Counted from the stretch's first letter, positions 1 through 6,847 are shown. The stretch: 13,628 nucleotides of DNA from Phycisphaerae bacterium (GCA_028277545.1 JANQGB010000670.1:1-13628), one strand, 5' to 3'. Numbers and translations: made by a program. Notes: generated from the letters alone by a model not told the origin.

Positions 1-1745
1 GGGCGCTGGTGCAGCGAATGCACGAAACGGTCGACGGCCAGTGGCAGAAGTACACCGTCGAGCCGGGCTCCTACGCTCGAAAGGAGTTCTTCGGCGCCGA
101 CCCGCGACTCGCCCGGCTGGTCGAACACCTGAGCGACGACCAGGTTTACGGTCTCAAGCGCGGCGGTCATGACCCGCTGAAGGTGTACGCTGCGTACAAG
201 TCGGCCGTCGATAACGAAGGCTCTCCAACGGTAATCCTGGCCAAGACTGTTAAAGGCTACGGTCTGGGCGAAGCGGGCGAGGGCCGGAACGTCAGCCACC
301 AGCAGAAAAAGCTTAACGAGGAAGAGCTCCGCAGCTTTCGGGACCGGTTTGATATCCCCGTCAGCGACAAGTACATAGACGAGGCACCGTTCTGGCGCCC
401 GGAGCGCGGCAGCGAGGAACACGAGTACCTGACGGCCCGGCGGCAGGAGCTGTGCGGCTACGTGCCTACACGGGTGGTTCGGGCCGCGCCGCTCAAGACG
501 CCGGAGGACGACGTGGTCGTCGAATTCCATGGCGGCAGCAAGGGGCGGGATGTTGCCACCACCATGGCTTTCGTGCGCCTGTTGGCCAGGCTGCTGGACG
601 ACAAGGAGATCGGCCGGCTCATCGTGCCGATCGTTCCCGACGAGGCCCGAACCTTCGGCATGGACGCCCTGTTCCGCAAGTATGGCATCTACGCCCACCG
701 CGGGCAGTTGTACGAACCGGTTGACTCGCACTTGTTCCTCTACTACCGCGAGGCGAAGGACGGCCAGCTTCTGGAGGAGGGCATAACCGAAGCTGGGTCG
801 TTGGCCTCGTTCACGGCGGCCGGCACCGCCCACACCAGCCACGGGGTGCCTGCTATCCCGTTCTTCATCTTCTACTCGATGTTCGGCTTCCAGCGGGTCG
901 GCGACAGTATCTGGGCTCATGCCGACGCCCGCGGGCGAGGCTTCCTGATCGGCGCCACGGCCGGTCGAACCACGCTGGCCGGCGAGGGCCTCCAGCATCA
1001 GGACGGGCATAGCCACCTGCTGTCCAGCACCGTGCCCAGCGTGCAGAGCTTCGATCCTGCGTTCTCCTACGAGATTGCGGTTATTGTGAAGGACGGTATC
1101 AGGAGGATGTATCACGAACAGGAGGACATCTTCTATTACCTCACCGTGGAGAACGAGCCTTACCCACAGCCGCCTATGCCGGAGGGCGTCGAGCAGGGCA
1201 TTCTGAGCGGTCTGTACAGGTTCAGGCCCGCCGACGACCCGGCGAACCGGCCTCGCGTCCACCTGCTGGGCAGCGGTGCCATTTTGCGCGAGACGCTGGC
1301 CGCTCAGGAGCTGCTGGCGGATAAGTTCGATGTGGCCGCCGATGTGTGGAGTGCTACCAGCTACAACCTGTTGCGCCGCGAGGCGCTGGCCGTCGAACGC
1401 TGGAATCTACTGCACCCCGACGAGCCACCGCGCAAGCCATACGTAACCGGGCTGTTCGAGAGTGAGCCCTGGCCGGTGATTGCCGCCAGCGACTACATGA
1501 AGATCATCCCCGAGCAGATCGCCCGCTGGGTGCCGGGAGGGCTCTATCCCCTGGGCACCGACGGCTTCGGCCGCAGCGAGACGCGGGCCGCCCTGCGCGA
1601 CTACTTCGAGGTCGACCGCAACTTCATTGCCCTGGCCGCCCTGAGGCAGCTTGCCGCGCAAGGCCAGGTCGGGCAAGATGTGGTTTCGGGCGCCATCGAG
1701 CGTCTTGGCATCGACCCGGAGAAGATCGACCCGGCCAGCGCGTAG
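1..1745 (+). CDS. aceE: Pyruvate dehydrogenase E1 component, homodimeric type (5'-truncated by window)
   Basis: This is the C-terminal part (about 580 residues) of the thiamine-diphosphate-dependent E1 subunit of the pyruvate dehydrogenase complex, which decarboxylates pyruvate and acetylates the lipoyl groups of E2 in the cytoplasm. The frame is open through the window edge, so the true start lies upstream; the E. coli protein has 887 residues, so roughly the first 300 are missing. From memory it aligns almost without gaps to E. coli AceE. Landmarks are RGGHDPLKVYAA, the NVSHQQKK segment equivalent to the active-site His loop, VPIVPDEARTFGM, EGITEAG with the presumed cofactor-activating Glu, SMFGFQRVGD, GRTTLAGEGLQHQDGHSH, and the C-terminal LGTDGFGRSETR. 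The stop is TAG. No E2 or E3 gene follows; typA begins about 90 bp downstream. No damage is visible in the part present. Confidence 0.97.
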   Translation, partial: ALVQRMHETVDGQWQKYTVEPGSYARKEFFGADPRLARLVEHLSDDQVYGLKRGGHDPLKVYAAYKSAVDNEGSPTVILAKTVKGYGLGEAGEGRNVSHQQKKLNEEELRSFRDRFDIPVSDKYIDEAPFWRPERGSEEHEYLTARRQELCGYVPTRVVRAAPLKTPEDDVVVEFHGGSKGRDVATTMAFVRLLARLLDDKEIGRLIVPIVPDEARTFGMDALFRKYGIYAHRGQLYEPVDSHLFLYYREAKDGQLLEEGITEAGSLASFTAAGTAHTSHGVPAIPFFIFYSMFGFQRVGDSIWAHADARGRGFLIGATAGRTTLAGEGLQHQDGHSHLLSSTVPSVQSFDPAFSYEIAVIVKDGIRRMYHEQEDIFYYLTVENEPYPQPPMPEGVEQGILSGLYRFRPADDPANRPRVHLLGSGAILRETLAAQELLADKFDVAADVWSATSYNLLRREALAVERWNLLHPDEPPRKPYVTGLFESEPWPVIAASDYMKIIPEQIARWVPGGLYPLGTDGFGRSETRAALRDYFEVDRNFIALAALRQLAAQGQVGQDVVSGAIERLGIDPEKIDPASA

Positions 1746-1818
1746 GCCCACCCGCAAACCGATCCACCGCACGACCGAAGCGGCTGCGTTTGACGCCAGC
1801 CGCCCGAGCTTCCAGTCT

Positions 1819-1824
1819 GGAGGA
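1819..1824 (+). promoter_or_regulatory. Shine-Dalgarno deciding the TTG start of typA
   Basis: GGAGGA lies 10 bases before TTG 1835. The alternative in-frame TTG at 1790 has no comparable site and would add 15 residues not found in the family. Confidence 0.7.
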
Positions 1825-1834
1825 ATCCACAGCC

Positions 1835-3646
1835 TTGACCGACACCGAGATTCGCAACGTAGCCATCATCGCCCATGTCGACCACGGTAAGACCACGCTG
1901 GTGGACCAGATGCTTCGCCAGTGCGGCCAGTTCCGCGACTCGCAGCTCAAGGGCGACCGCATCCTCGACTCCAATGACCTGGAGAGGGAGCGCGGGATCA
2001 CCATTGTCTCCAAGAACATTGCCATTCGTTACCGAAACACCAAGATCAACCTGATCGACACGCCGGGGCACGCCGACTTCGGCGGCGAGGTCGAGCGGGT
2101 GCTCAAGATGGCCGACGGCTGCCTGCTGCTGGTGGATGCCTTCGAGGGCCCGATGCCGCAGACGCGGTTCGTGTTGCGCAAGGCGTTCGAGTGCGGCCTG
2201 AGGCCGGTGGTGGTCATCAACAAGATCGACCGCCACGACGCCCGGCTGGGTGACGTGCACGACGAGGTGTTGGACCTGTTCATCGAGCTGGGCGCCGACG
2301 TCGAGGCTATCGAGTTCCCAACCGTGTATGCCTCCGCCACCCAGGGGTATGCCACGCTGGATCCAGAGAGCCGCCCGGACAACGTGTTCTGCCTCTTCGA
2401 CACCATCATCGAACACGTACCGCCGCCGACGGCCACGCCGGACGCGCCGCTGCAGATGCTGGTGACCACGCTGGACTATAACGACTACGTGGGGCGGATC
2501 GGCATCGGGCGGGTCTTCGCCGGCCGGCTGCGGTCGGCACAGGACGTGGTAGTAATCCACCGCGACGGCTCTCAGGCCAGACAGCGGGTCGGCGAACTGT
2601 TCGTCTTCGACGGCCTGGGGCGGCAGCGGGCCGACGAGGTGGTGGCGGGCGACATCTGCGCTGTGGTCGGACTGGACGGCGTGGACATCGGCAACACCAT
2701 CGCAGACCCGGAAGCGCCCCAGCCGCTGCCCATCATCCGTATCGACGAGCCGACCCTGCACATGACCTTCTGCGTCAACAACTCGCCGTTCGCCGGGCGC
2801 TCCGGTAAGTACCTGACCAGCCGCCACCTCCGCGACCGGCTGGAGAAGGAGACGCAGAGCAACGTCGCCCTGCGGGTTGAGCCGGGGCACACTCCGGAAG
2901 AGTTCCACGTCTCCGGCCGGGGGATGCTGCACCTTTCCGTCCTGGTGGAGAACATGCGCCGCGAAGGCTTCGAGTTGGCCGTCGGCAAACCCAAGGTGAT
3001 CTATCGGGAGTTGAAGGGCAAGAAGACCGAGCCCATCGAGTTGTGTGTGATTGACGTGCCGGCGGAGCACGTGGGCACGGTGATGGAACTGATGGGGGCC
3101 CGCCGCGGCATCTGCAAGACCATGGACTCTGAGGGCGAGGGAACGCACCTGGAGTTCACCATCCCGGCGCGTGGCCTTATCGGCCTGCGCAACCGGATGC
3201 TCACCGCCACCAATGGCACCGCGGTAATGCACCACAACTTCTACGAGTACGAGTACTTCCGCGGCAGCATCCCCGGGCGCATCAATGGCACCCTGGTGGC
3301 CAGCGAGCCAGGCCAGGTCACCGCCTACGCCCTCAACAACCTGGCGGACCGGGGCGAGTTCTTCGTCGGCCCGGGCGCGCAGGTCTACGAGGGTCAGATC
3401 GTGGGTGAGCACTGCCGGGACAAGGACCTGGGCGTCAACGTCAGCCGCGCCAAGAAGATGACCAACATCCGCGCCGCCGCGGCCGACAAGACCGTGGTCC
3501 TCAAACCGCCGCGCGACCTGCCGCTGGAGATGGCCCTGGAGTTCATCGACGACGACGAACTCGTGGAAGTGACACCCGACGCCATCCGACTGCGCAAACG
3601 ACACCTCACCGAGACCAAGCGGAAGAAGGCCGGGCGGAAGATATAG
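1835..3646 (+). CDS. typA: TypA/BipA ribosome-associated translational GTPase
   Basis: Translational GTPase of the EF-G/LepA superfamily that acts on the 70S ribosome or on 50S assembly, usually under stress or cold. It has 603 residues from the chosen start, against about 607 in E. coli. All G motifs are present: AHVDHGKTTL (about 13-22), RGITI (53-57), DTPGHADFGGEVER (75-88), NKID (129-132) and YASA (165-168). Family hallmarks in the later domains include SGRGMLHLSVLVENMRREGF, the GTHLEFTIPARGLIGLR segment, and SRAKKMTNIR near residue 537 at the start of the TypA-specific C-terminal domain. The frame is open back to a TTG at 1790, but TTG 1835 is preferred because GGAGGA lies at 1819-1824 and TDTEIRNVAIIAHVDHGK matches the usual short N-terminus. 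The tail is rich in Lys and Arg. It may be cotranscribed with aceE, as no terminator is seen between them. Confidence 0.97.
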   Translation: MTDTEIRNVAIIAHVDHGKTTLVDQMLRQCGQFRDSQLKGDRILDSNDLERERGITIVSKNIAIRYRNTKINLIDTPGHADFGGEVERVLKMADGCLLLVDAFEGPMPQTRFVLRKAFECGLRPVVVINKIDRHDARLGDVHDEVLDLFIELGADVEAIEFPTVYASATQGYATLDPESRPDNVFCLFDTIIEHVPPPTATPDAPLQMLVTTLDYNDYVGRIGIGRVFAGRLRSAQDVVVIHRDGSQARQRVGELFVFDGLGRQRADEVVAGDICAVVGLDGVDIGNTIADPEAPQPLPIIRIDEPTLHMTFCVNNSPFAGRSGKYLTSRHLRDRLEKETQSNVALRVEPGHTPEEFHVSGRGMLHLSVLVENMRREGFELAVGKPKVIYRELKGKKTEPIELCVIDVPAEHVGTVMELMGARRGICKTMDSEGEGTHLEFTIPARGLIGLRNRMLTATNGTAVMHHNFYEYEYFRGSIPGRINGTLVASEPGQVTAYALNNLADRGEFFVGPGAQVYEGQIVGEHCRDKDLGVNVSRAKKMTNIRAAAADKTVVLKPPRDLPLEMALEFIDDDELVEVTPDAIRLRKRHLTETKRKKAGRKI

Positions 3647-3701
3647 GGGCCCAATCACGTCAGTTGAAGAGAGGGCGGAACCAACGTCCGACCGGCCATG
3701 A

Positions 3702-3721
3702 GCATAACAAAGCCGTTATGC
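3702..3721. repeat. Perfect 7-bp inverted repeat (GCATAAC / GTTATGC)
   Basis: GCATAAC, a six-base spacer AAAGCC, then GTTATGC. It lies 56 bases after the typA stop. No T-run follows, so it is not a classical intrinsic terminator, although it could act as a 3' end hairpin. Confidence 0.5.
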
Positions 3722-3840
3722 GGAGACCTCCGTTGTCGACGTCAGGACGGTACATTACAAATCTCCGTGAGGTTGGCCGACCACCGTAGCCATTGACTAT
3801 TCCAACGCCGACCTGGCGAACCTCTCCGACATCCTGTAAT

Positions 3841-3999
3841 TCACTCGCCCGGCTCTCTTGCACATAACAACCTAACTGGCAAGTAGTTATAGATAGCGGC
3901 GAATGCCAGGAGTTCCAAGTGGGTCTGCCACGCAAAGTCGTTGGTCCACGGGAGGCTAGTGGTGGCCGGTTGATCGGTTGTTTGGTGCGGCTGCGGCAA
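3841..3999 (-). pseudogene. Possible small ORF or coding remnant, unrecognised
   Basis: A minus-strand stop-to-stop frame of 52 codons ends at TGA (3841-3843). Its second half reads like ordinary protein: PWTNDFAWQTHLELLAFAAI followed by YNYLPVRLLCAREPGE, an amphipathic, helix-prone segment unlike the low-complexity readings around it. There is no ATG; the only candidate start is a TTG at 3999 just after an upstream stop, and no Shine-Dalgarno sequence was identified. It may be the tail of a decayed gene, a very small protein, or chance. I do not recognise the family. Confidence 0.2.
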
Positions 4000-4153
4000 C
4001 TAATGGCTAACTTCATAGTGAGGACCCACCTAAAGCCTGCGACACGACAGAGACTGGCCTTATGTCTTCAGCGGTACTTGTGGCACCACAGCACTCCCCG
4101 TCCGGGCAGCTTCAGGCCACTCAGACGCCGGAGATCACGAGTGACGATCCCTT

Positions 4154-4173
4154 CGCGCCCGCCTCCGGGCGCG
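4154..4173. repeat. GC-rich perfect hairpin, 8-bp stem
   Basis: CGCGCCCG, a CCTC loop, then CGGGCGCG. It is followed by GCATAATGG rather than a T-tract. It sits 18 bases before a second strong inverted repeat. Confidence 0.6.
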
Positions 4174-4191
4174 GCATAATGGCGCGCAAAG

Positions 4192-4219
4192 CACCGTGAT
4201 GGCGCGGGCGATCACGGTG
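4192..4219. repeat. Perfect 9-bp inverted repeat upstream of the DUF3800 gene
   Basis: CACCGTGAT, ten bases, then ATCACGGTG. The octamer ATGGCGCG occurs as a direct repeat at 4179-4186 and 4199-4206, 20 bases apart, the second overlapping the left arm and the loop. This arrangement could be a protein-binding operator or part of a structured RNA in the leader of the downstream gene. Confidence 0.55.
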
Positions 4220-4223
4220 AAGA

Positions 4224-4278
4224 CTTCTGGACTAGTGCGTGCGCCGCGAGCGTTTCCTTGGACGCGAGCGACCAGAAG
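4224..4278. repeat. Wide inverted repeat with internal direct repeat
   Basis: CTTCTGG (4224-4230) pairs with CCAGAAG (4272-4278) across 41 bases. Inside or beside it CGCGAGCG occurs twice, at 4245-4252 and 4263-4270. Together with the two hairpins before it, this forms about 125 bases of dense self-complementarity directly before the DUF3800 gene. Confidence 0.4.
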
Positions 4279-4340
4279 AAGTGCAAATAGCACCGTCTGA
4301 GAGAATGAAATAGAGCCAAGGAAGCGGAAGGTGGTAGGTG

Positions 4341-5069
4341 ATGGCCAGCCATACTTCAGCAGAACAGACCTTCAACATCTACTGTGATGAATCCTGTCAC
4401 TTGGAACACGATCAACAGCAGGCGATGGTTCTGGGGGCGGTGTGGTGCCCCTTGGAGCAAACCAGAGGCCTGTCAGAGGACCTACGCCAAATAAAGACAA
4501 GACATGGATTGCGTAGGGACTTCGAAATCAAATGGACAAAGGTCTCGAAAGGTAAGGGAGATTTCTATCTTGAGTTGGTTGCCTACTTCTTCAAGACGGA
4601 TGCTTTACACTTCCGCGCGCTGATCGTCCCAGACAAGGGTAAGCTAGTCCACCGGGCGTTCCCCGGGCAGGACCACGATCTATGGTACTACAAGATGTAC
4701 TTCGACATGCTCAAGGTGATTTTGAATCCACATGCAAAGTATCGAATCTACCTTGACATCAAGGATACGCGCGGCGCGGCCAAAGTCCGTAAGCTGCACG
4801 ACGTCCTGTGCAACAATCAGTACGATTTCAGCCGAAGCATCATTTGTCGCGTACAGCAAGTGCGATCGCACGAGGTGGAGTTACTGCAGCTTGCCGACCT
4901 GATGATAGGGGCCGTCGCGTATGCGAATCGCGGATTGAGTGGCAATCGCGGGAAAGAACAAATCGTCGAGGACATGCGGCGGCGGTCAGGATACACCCTG
5001 ATCGGCACTACTTTACTCAAAGAGGACAAAGTCAACCTCTTTCGCTGGCACGCGCAGGAGGTGGAGTAG
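4341..5069 (+). CDS. DUF3800 domain protein (putative RNase H-fold nuclease)
   Basis: A 242-residue protein with the acidic motif pattern of the DUF3800 family, which is predicted to adopt an RNase H-like fold and is often found in phage, plasmid or defence contexts; its biochemical activity is not established. Visible motifs are IYCDES near the N-terminus (D16, E17), EIKW (62-65), YLDIKD (D139, D142) and ELLQLADLMIG (E180, Q183, D186), together a plausible metal-binding set. The start is ATG 4341, preceded by GGAAGGTGG at 4326-4334; a GTG immediately before it is possible. There is no signal peptide or membrane segment. Its TAG stop shares its last base with the GTG start of the next gene, so the two are almost certainly translationally coupled. 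Codon use is visibly less biased than in typA, hinting at transfer. Confidence 0.88.
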   Translation: MASHTSAEQTFNIYCDESCHLEHDQQQAMVLGAVWCPLEQTRGLSEDLRQIKTRHGLRRDFEIKWTKVSKGKGDFYLELVAYFFKTDALHFRALIVPDKGKLVHRAFPGQDHDLWYYKMYFDMLKVILNPHAKYRIYLDIKDTRGAAKVRKLHDVLCNNQYDFSRSIICRVQQVRSHEVELLQLADLMIGAVAYANRGLSGNRGKEQIVEDMRRRSGYTLIGTTLLKEDKVNLFRWHAQEVE

Positions 5070-5560
5070 TGACCGCAAGTCCGGAATGGCTGCCAGCGCT
5101 CATACTACTGTCCGATCACAGTGGGGAATGGCAGCGATATATCGATGCCGTATACGCGGTGTTTCATCGAGATCTAATCGCGTCTCAGCCCAGGTTTCGG
5201 GGCAGGTGGGTGCATTGTCGGCGCGATCCGATCATCGATGGCAAGGAAGCGGGTTTTTGGCACTGCACGTCGGAGGGAAAAGACGAGGTATCTCGCACGC
5301 CCGACCTGCGCCGCTGTGAGCGAGTGGCGTGGATTCGTGCCACGATCGAGAATAGTAATGATGCAACCATCGACATCTGGGTGCGCGACGATGGCAGGCG
5401 CGGACGCCGGGTCCATATCTGGTACAACGAGGAGTACCTCGTTGTTCTCGGAGAACGCAAGGCGCGGTCCCGCTACCAACTCGTCACTGCGTTTTGCACG
5501 GATCGGGCACACACCATCCGTAAGAAAAGGAGGGAGCGGGATGGGTTCAAGAACGACTGA
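5069..5560 (+). CDS. Small protein resembling BECR-fold (barnase/EndoU/RelE-like) nucleases; tentative
   Basis: 163 residues from a GTG start that overlaps the TAG stop of the DUF3800 gene (TAGTG). The frame is open further upstream, but the overlap start is natural for a coupled gene and avoids a 260-base overlap. The middle reads AGFWHCTSEGKDE then RTPDLRRCERVAWIR (76-90), and the end reads EYLVVLGERKARSRYQLVTA (122-141) followed by a His and a very basic tail. From memory this pattern (WH, then R-x-PDLRRC-x-R-x-x-W, then YLVVL-x-(E/R)RK, then a TA(Y/F) strand) matches a family of small bacterial and phage proteins related to the phage BECR nuclease group. That assignment is by pattern only. 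Candidate functional residues are H65, R76, R81/R82, E129 and H148. Being paired with DUF3800 suggests one two-component module. Confidence 0.55.
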   Translation: MTASPEWLPALILLSDHSGEWQRYIDAVYAVFHRDLIASQPRFRGRWVHCRRDPIIDGKEAGFWHCTSEGKDEVSRTPDLRRCERVAWIRATIENSNDATIDIWVRDDGRRGRRVHIWYNEEYLVVLGERKARSRYQLVTAFCTDRAHTIRKKRRERDGFKND

Positions 5561-5580
5561 CGCCGCCCGAAGGCGGCGTC
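5559..5580 (+). terminator. Strong hairpin overlapping the stop codon; terminator-like without T-run
   Basis: GACGCCGCC, loop CGAA, GGCGGCGTC: a perfect 9-bp GC-rich stem beginning in the TGA stop of the small BECR-like gene. GAAACTCC follows rather than a U-tract, so factor-independent termination would be weak. An mRNA-stabilising 3' hairpin or a regulatory site is equally possible. Confidence 0.5.
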
Positions 5581-5590
5581 GAAACTCCTT

Positions 5591-5600
5591 CCACGCGTGG
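5591..5600. repeat. Perfect 10-bp palindrome CCACGCGTGG
   Basis: A fully self-complementary decamer 11 bases after the hairpin at 5559-5580. It is the second of three palindromes spaced about 23-26 bp centre to centre. Confidence 0.4.
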
Positions 5601-5611
5601 TGGATGAGCTA

Positions 5612-5624
5612 ACGATATTATCGT
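5612..5624. repeat. Palindrome ACGATA-T-TATCGT
   Basis: Perfect 6-bp arms around one base. It is the third palindrome in the series after the DUF3800/BECR gene pair. Confidence 0.4.
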
Positions 5625-5740
5625 CTGTGGGCGGGCCGCCGGCAAGAACTATTTCTAAGTGTCTATCGCCAAGGTCCTTATGAGGGCTATCGCCTGTCGG
5701 CGGGATAGGGGCAGCGAACCGTGGTGCGTCGCACGGCGAG

Positions 5741-5766
5741 AATTCCGGATTTCCGGACGTGGAATT
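5741..5766. repeat. Nested palindromic element, operator-like
   Basis: AATTCC (5741-5746) and GGAATT (5761-5766) flank two copies of the palindromic hexamer TCCGGA at 5744-5749 and 5752-5757. The symmetry suggests a dimeric DNA-binding site, about 190 bp ahead of the NucS-type gene. Confidence 0.35.
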
Positions 5767-5901
5767 GAGGCGCGCTGCGTTGCGGAGTGCATCACGCAAG
5801 TGCCGAGCGTCACGACCCACAAGAGCCTGGGGCAGCAGAAGGAAGTGGCGCCGGACCGCGCAGGCGTCGGCAGGGAGCCGAAGGCAGTCGAGAATCACCT
5901 G

Positions 5902-5923
5902 ACTGGACTGACAACAGTTCAGT
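5902..5923. promoter_or_regulatory. Stem-loop or operator just upstream of the NucS-type gene
   Basis: ACTGGACTG, ACAA loop, CAGTTCAGT: nine base pairs with one mismatch (a G-T wobble as RNA). It ends 33 bases before the ATG of the next gene, where either a repressor or an mRNA hairpin could control expression. Confidence 0.4.
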
Positions 5924-5956
5924 TGCGACGCGAACACACCAACATGGAGCAGAACA

Positions 5957-6766
5957 ATGCATGATGAACGCAGACCGCCAGTATGGCAAATGGTGCGTGA
6001 CGCCGTTGATGCGCTCGGGGGAGATACGACCAACATTGCAGTCCGTGATTGGATTCTCCGGAAGTACCCCGGCACCAACAAGAGTACGATCTCGTGCCAA
6101 ATCATCATCTGTTCCGTGAACCATGATTCACGGGTTCACTTTCCCGAGAACCATAAACCCCGCACGTGCAGTGGGCGGCACGACTTCCTTTACCGGCCGC
6201 AGAGAGGTCGTATCGTCTGGTATGATCCAGCCAGGCATGGCATCTGGGAGATCGCCGAACGAGACGACGGATCGCTGTGCGTTCAGACAGCCAATGACGC
6301 GCAGGATGGCGGCAGTGACGCCTCAGTTCCGCCTATTGGCACAGAGGGACACCCAGCGGGTGAGGGTGCGACATTTGCGGCCGAATCGCATCTGCGTGAC
6401 TACCTGGTTCAGCACCTTGAGGACATCGAGCCCGGCATGGACTTATTCGTAGACGAACAGGGCATCGATGGCGTTGAGTACAGCACGCCCATTGGGCGTA
6501 TCGACATCCTGGCGACCGACCGGGAAGGGCGTTTCGTCGTGATCGAGTTGAAGGTCGGCCAGGGACCTGACGCTGTGTGCGGTCAGTTGATGCGCTACAT
6601 GGGCTGGACCAAGCGACACTTGGACGAGGACAGTGCGGTCCGCGGCATCATCGTCGCCCAGCGTGTGTCGGACCGAATCCGCTATGCCCTGGCCGACGTG
6701 CCGAACGTGACACTGAAGGAATACGAGCTTAGCCTGAAGCTCCGTGACGCTGAGCCGTTGGAGTAG
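5957..6766 (+). CDS. Winged-helix-like domain fused to a NucS-type PD-(D/E)XK endonuclease domain
   Basis: 269 residues. The N-terminal module (about 8-99) contains WQMVRDAVDALGG, WILRKYPG and a SVNHDSRVHFPENHKPR segment ending near HGIWEI. I read it as a winged-helix-like DNA- or ligand-binding module seen in restriction- and nuclease-associated proteins. An acidic, Gly-rich linker (about 100-140) follows. The C-terminal domain (about 141-265) has the endonuclease NucS (DUF91-like) signature: E143 in ESHLRDYL, then IEPGMDLF, GRIDILATD with D183, VVIELK with E197 and K199, then GQLMRYMGW. These form a complete D-ExK active site. NucS proper cuts DNA at mismatches or flaps, but its N-terminal domain is absent here, so target specificity is unknown. 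The start is ATG 5957 with GGAG at 5946-5949. It is followed after 81 bp by a small gene resembling its N-terminal module. Confidence 0.85.
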   Translation: MHDERRPPVWQMVRDAVDALGGDTTNIAVRDWILRKYPGTNKSTISCQIIICSVNHDSRVHFPENHKPRTCSGRHDFLYRPQRGRIVWYDPARHGIWEIAERDDGSLCVQTANDAQDGGSDASVPPIGTEGHPAGEGATFAAESHLRDYLVQHLEDIEPGMDLFVDEQGIDGVEYSTPIGRIDILATDREGRFVVIELKVGQGPDAVCGQLMRYMGWTKRHLDEDSAVRGIIVAQRVSDRIRYALADVPNVTLKEYELSLKLRDAEPLE

Positions 6767-6847
6767 TTAACGGGGGCGTCTACGGTCTCCAAGATGACGA
6801 CATGCTGATGACGCGAATGGAGAGCTCGGTTCTAGGGGAGCGAAAGA

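Larger units (their letters stand above)
3647..4340. other. Long stretch without a recognisable gene; several hairpins
   Basis: About 690 bases separate typA from the DUF3800 gene. Codon-like bias is weak on both strands, and the open frames here (for example 3660-4016 minus and 3919-4179 plus) translate to low-complexity Arg/Pro/Ser-rich peptides with no family resemblance. What can be seen is a 7-bp inverted repeat at 3702-3721, a short protein-like open frame on the minus strand at 3841-3999, and a cluster of strong inverted repeats at 4154-4278. The base composition looks less GC-rich than the flanking genes, consistent with an accessory insertion or decayed sequence. Confidence 0.6.
5561..5956. 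other. 396-bp gap between the two nuclease units, no convincing gene
   Basis: Open frames on both strands here have erratic composition, no Shine-Dalgarno sequence and no family resemblance. The stretch holds palindromes at 5559-5624, a nested inverted repeat at 5741-5766 and a stem-loop at 5902-5923, so it probably carries the 3' end of the first unit and the promoter and operator of the second. I could not identify a convincing -35/-10 pair. Confidence 0.5.

Noticed and set aside
1601..3658. 685-codon open frame on the minus strand across typA
   Set aside because: The plus strand encodes a complete, well-matched TypA. The antisense reading is His/Val/Ala/Arg-rich with no family motif, a common shadow of GC-rich coding DNA.
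3919..4179. 86-codon plus-strand frame upstream of the DUF3800 gene
   Set aside because: Arg/Pro-rich low-complexity translation, no ribosome site, and its end lies inside a strong hairpin.
4808..5068. Upstream extension of the small BECR-like gene to 4808
   Set aside because: It would overlap the DUF3800 gene by about 260 bases in another frame and adds an unlike Arg-rich segment. The overlapping GTG at 5069 is the natural coupled start.
5659..5964. 101-codon plus-strand frame before the NucS-type gene
   Set aside because: It overlaps the real gene's start, runs through the inverted repeats, and lacks both a Shine-Dalgarno sequence and family resemblance.
5473..6108. 211-codon minus-strand frame over the 5561-5956 gap
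   Set aside because: It overlaps the ends of two supported plus-strand genes, has erratic composition and no recognisable motif or ribosome site.
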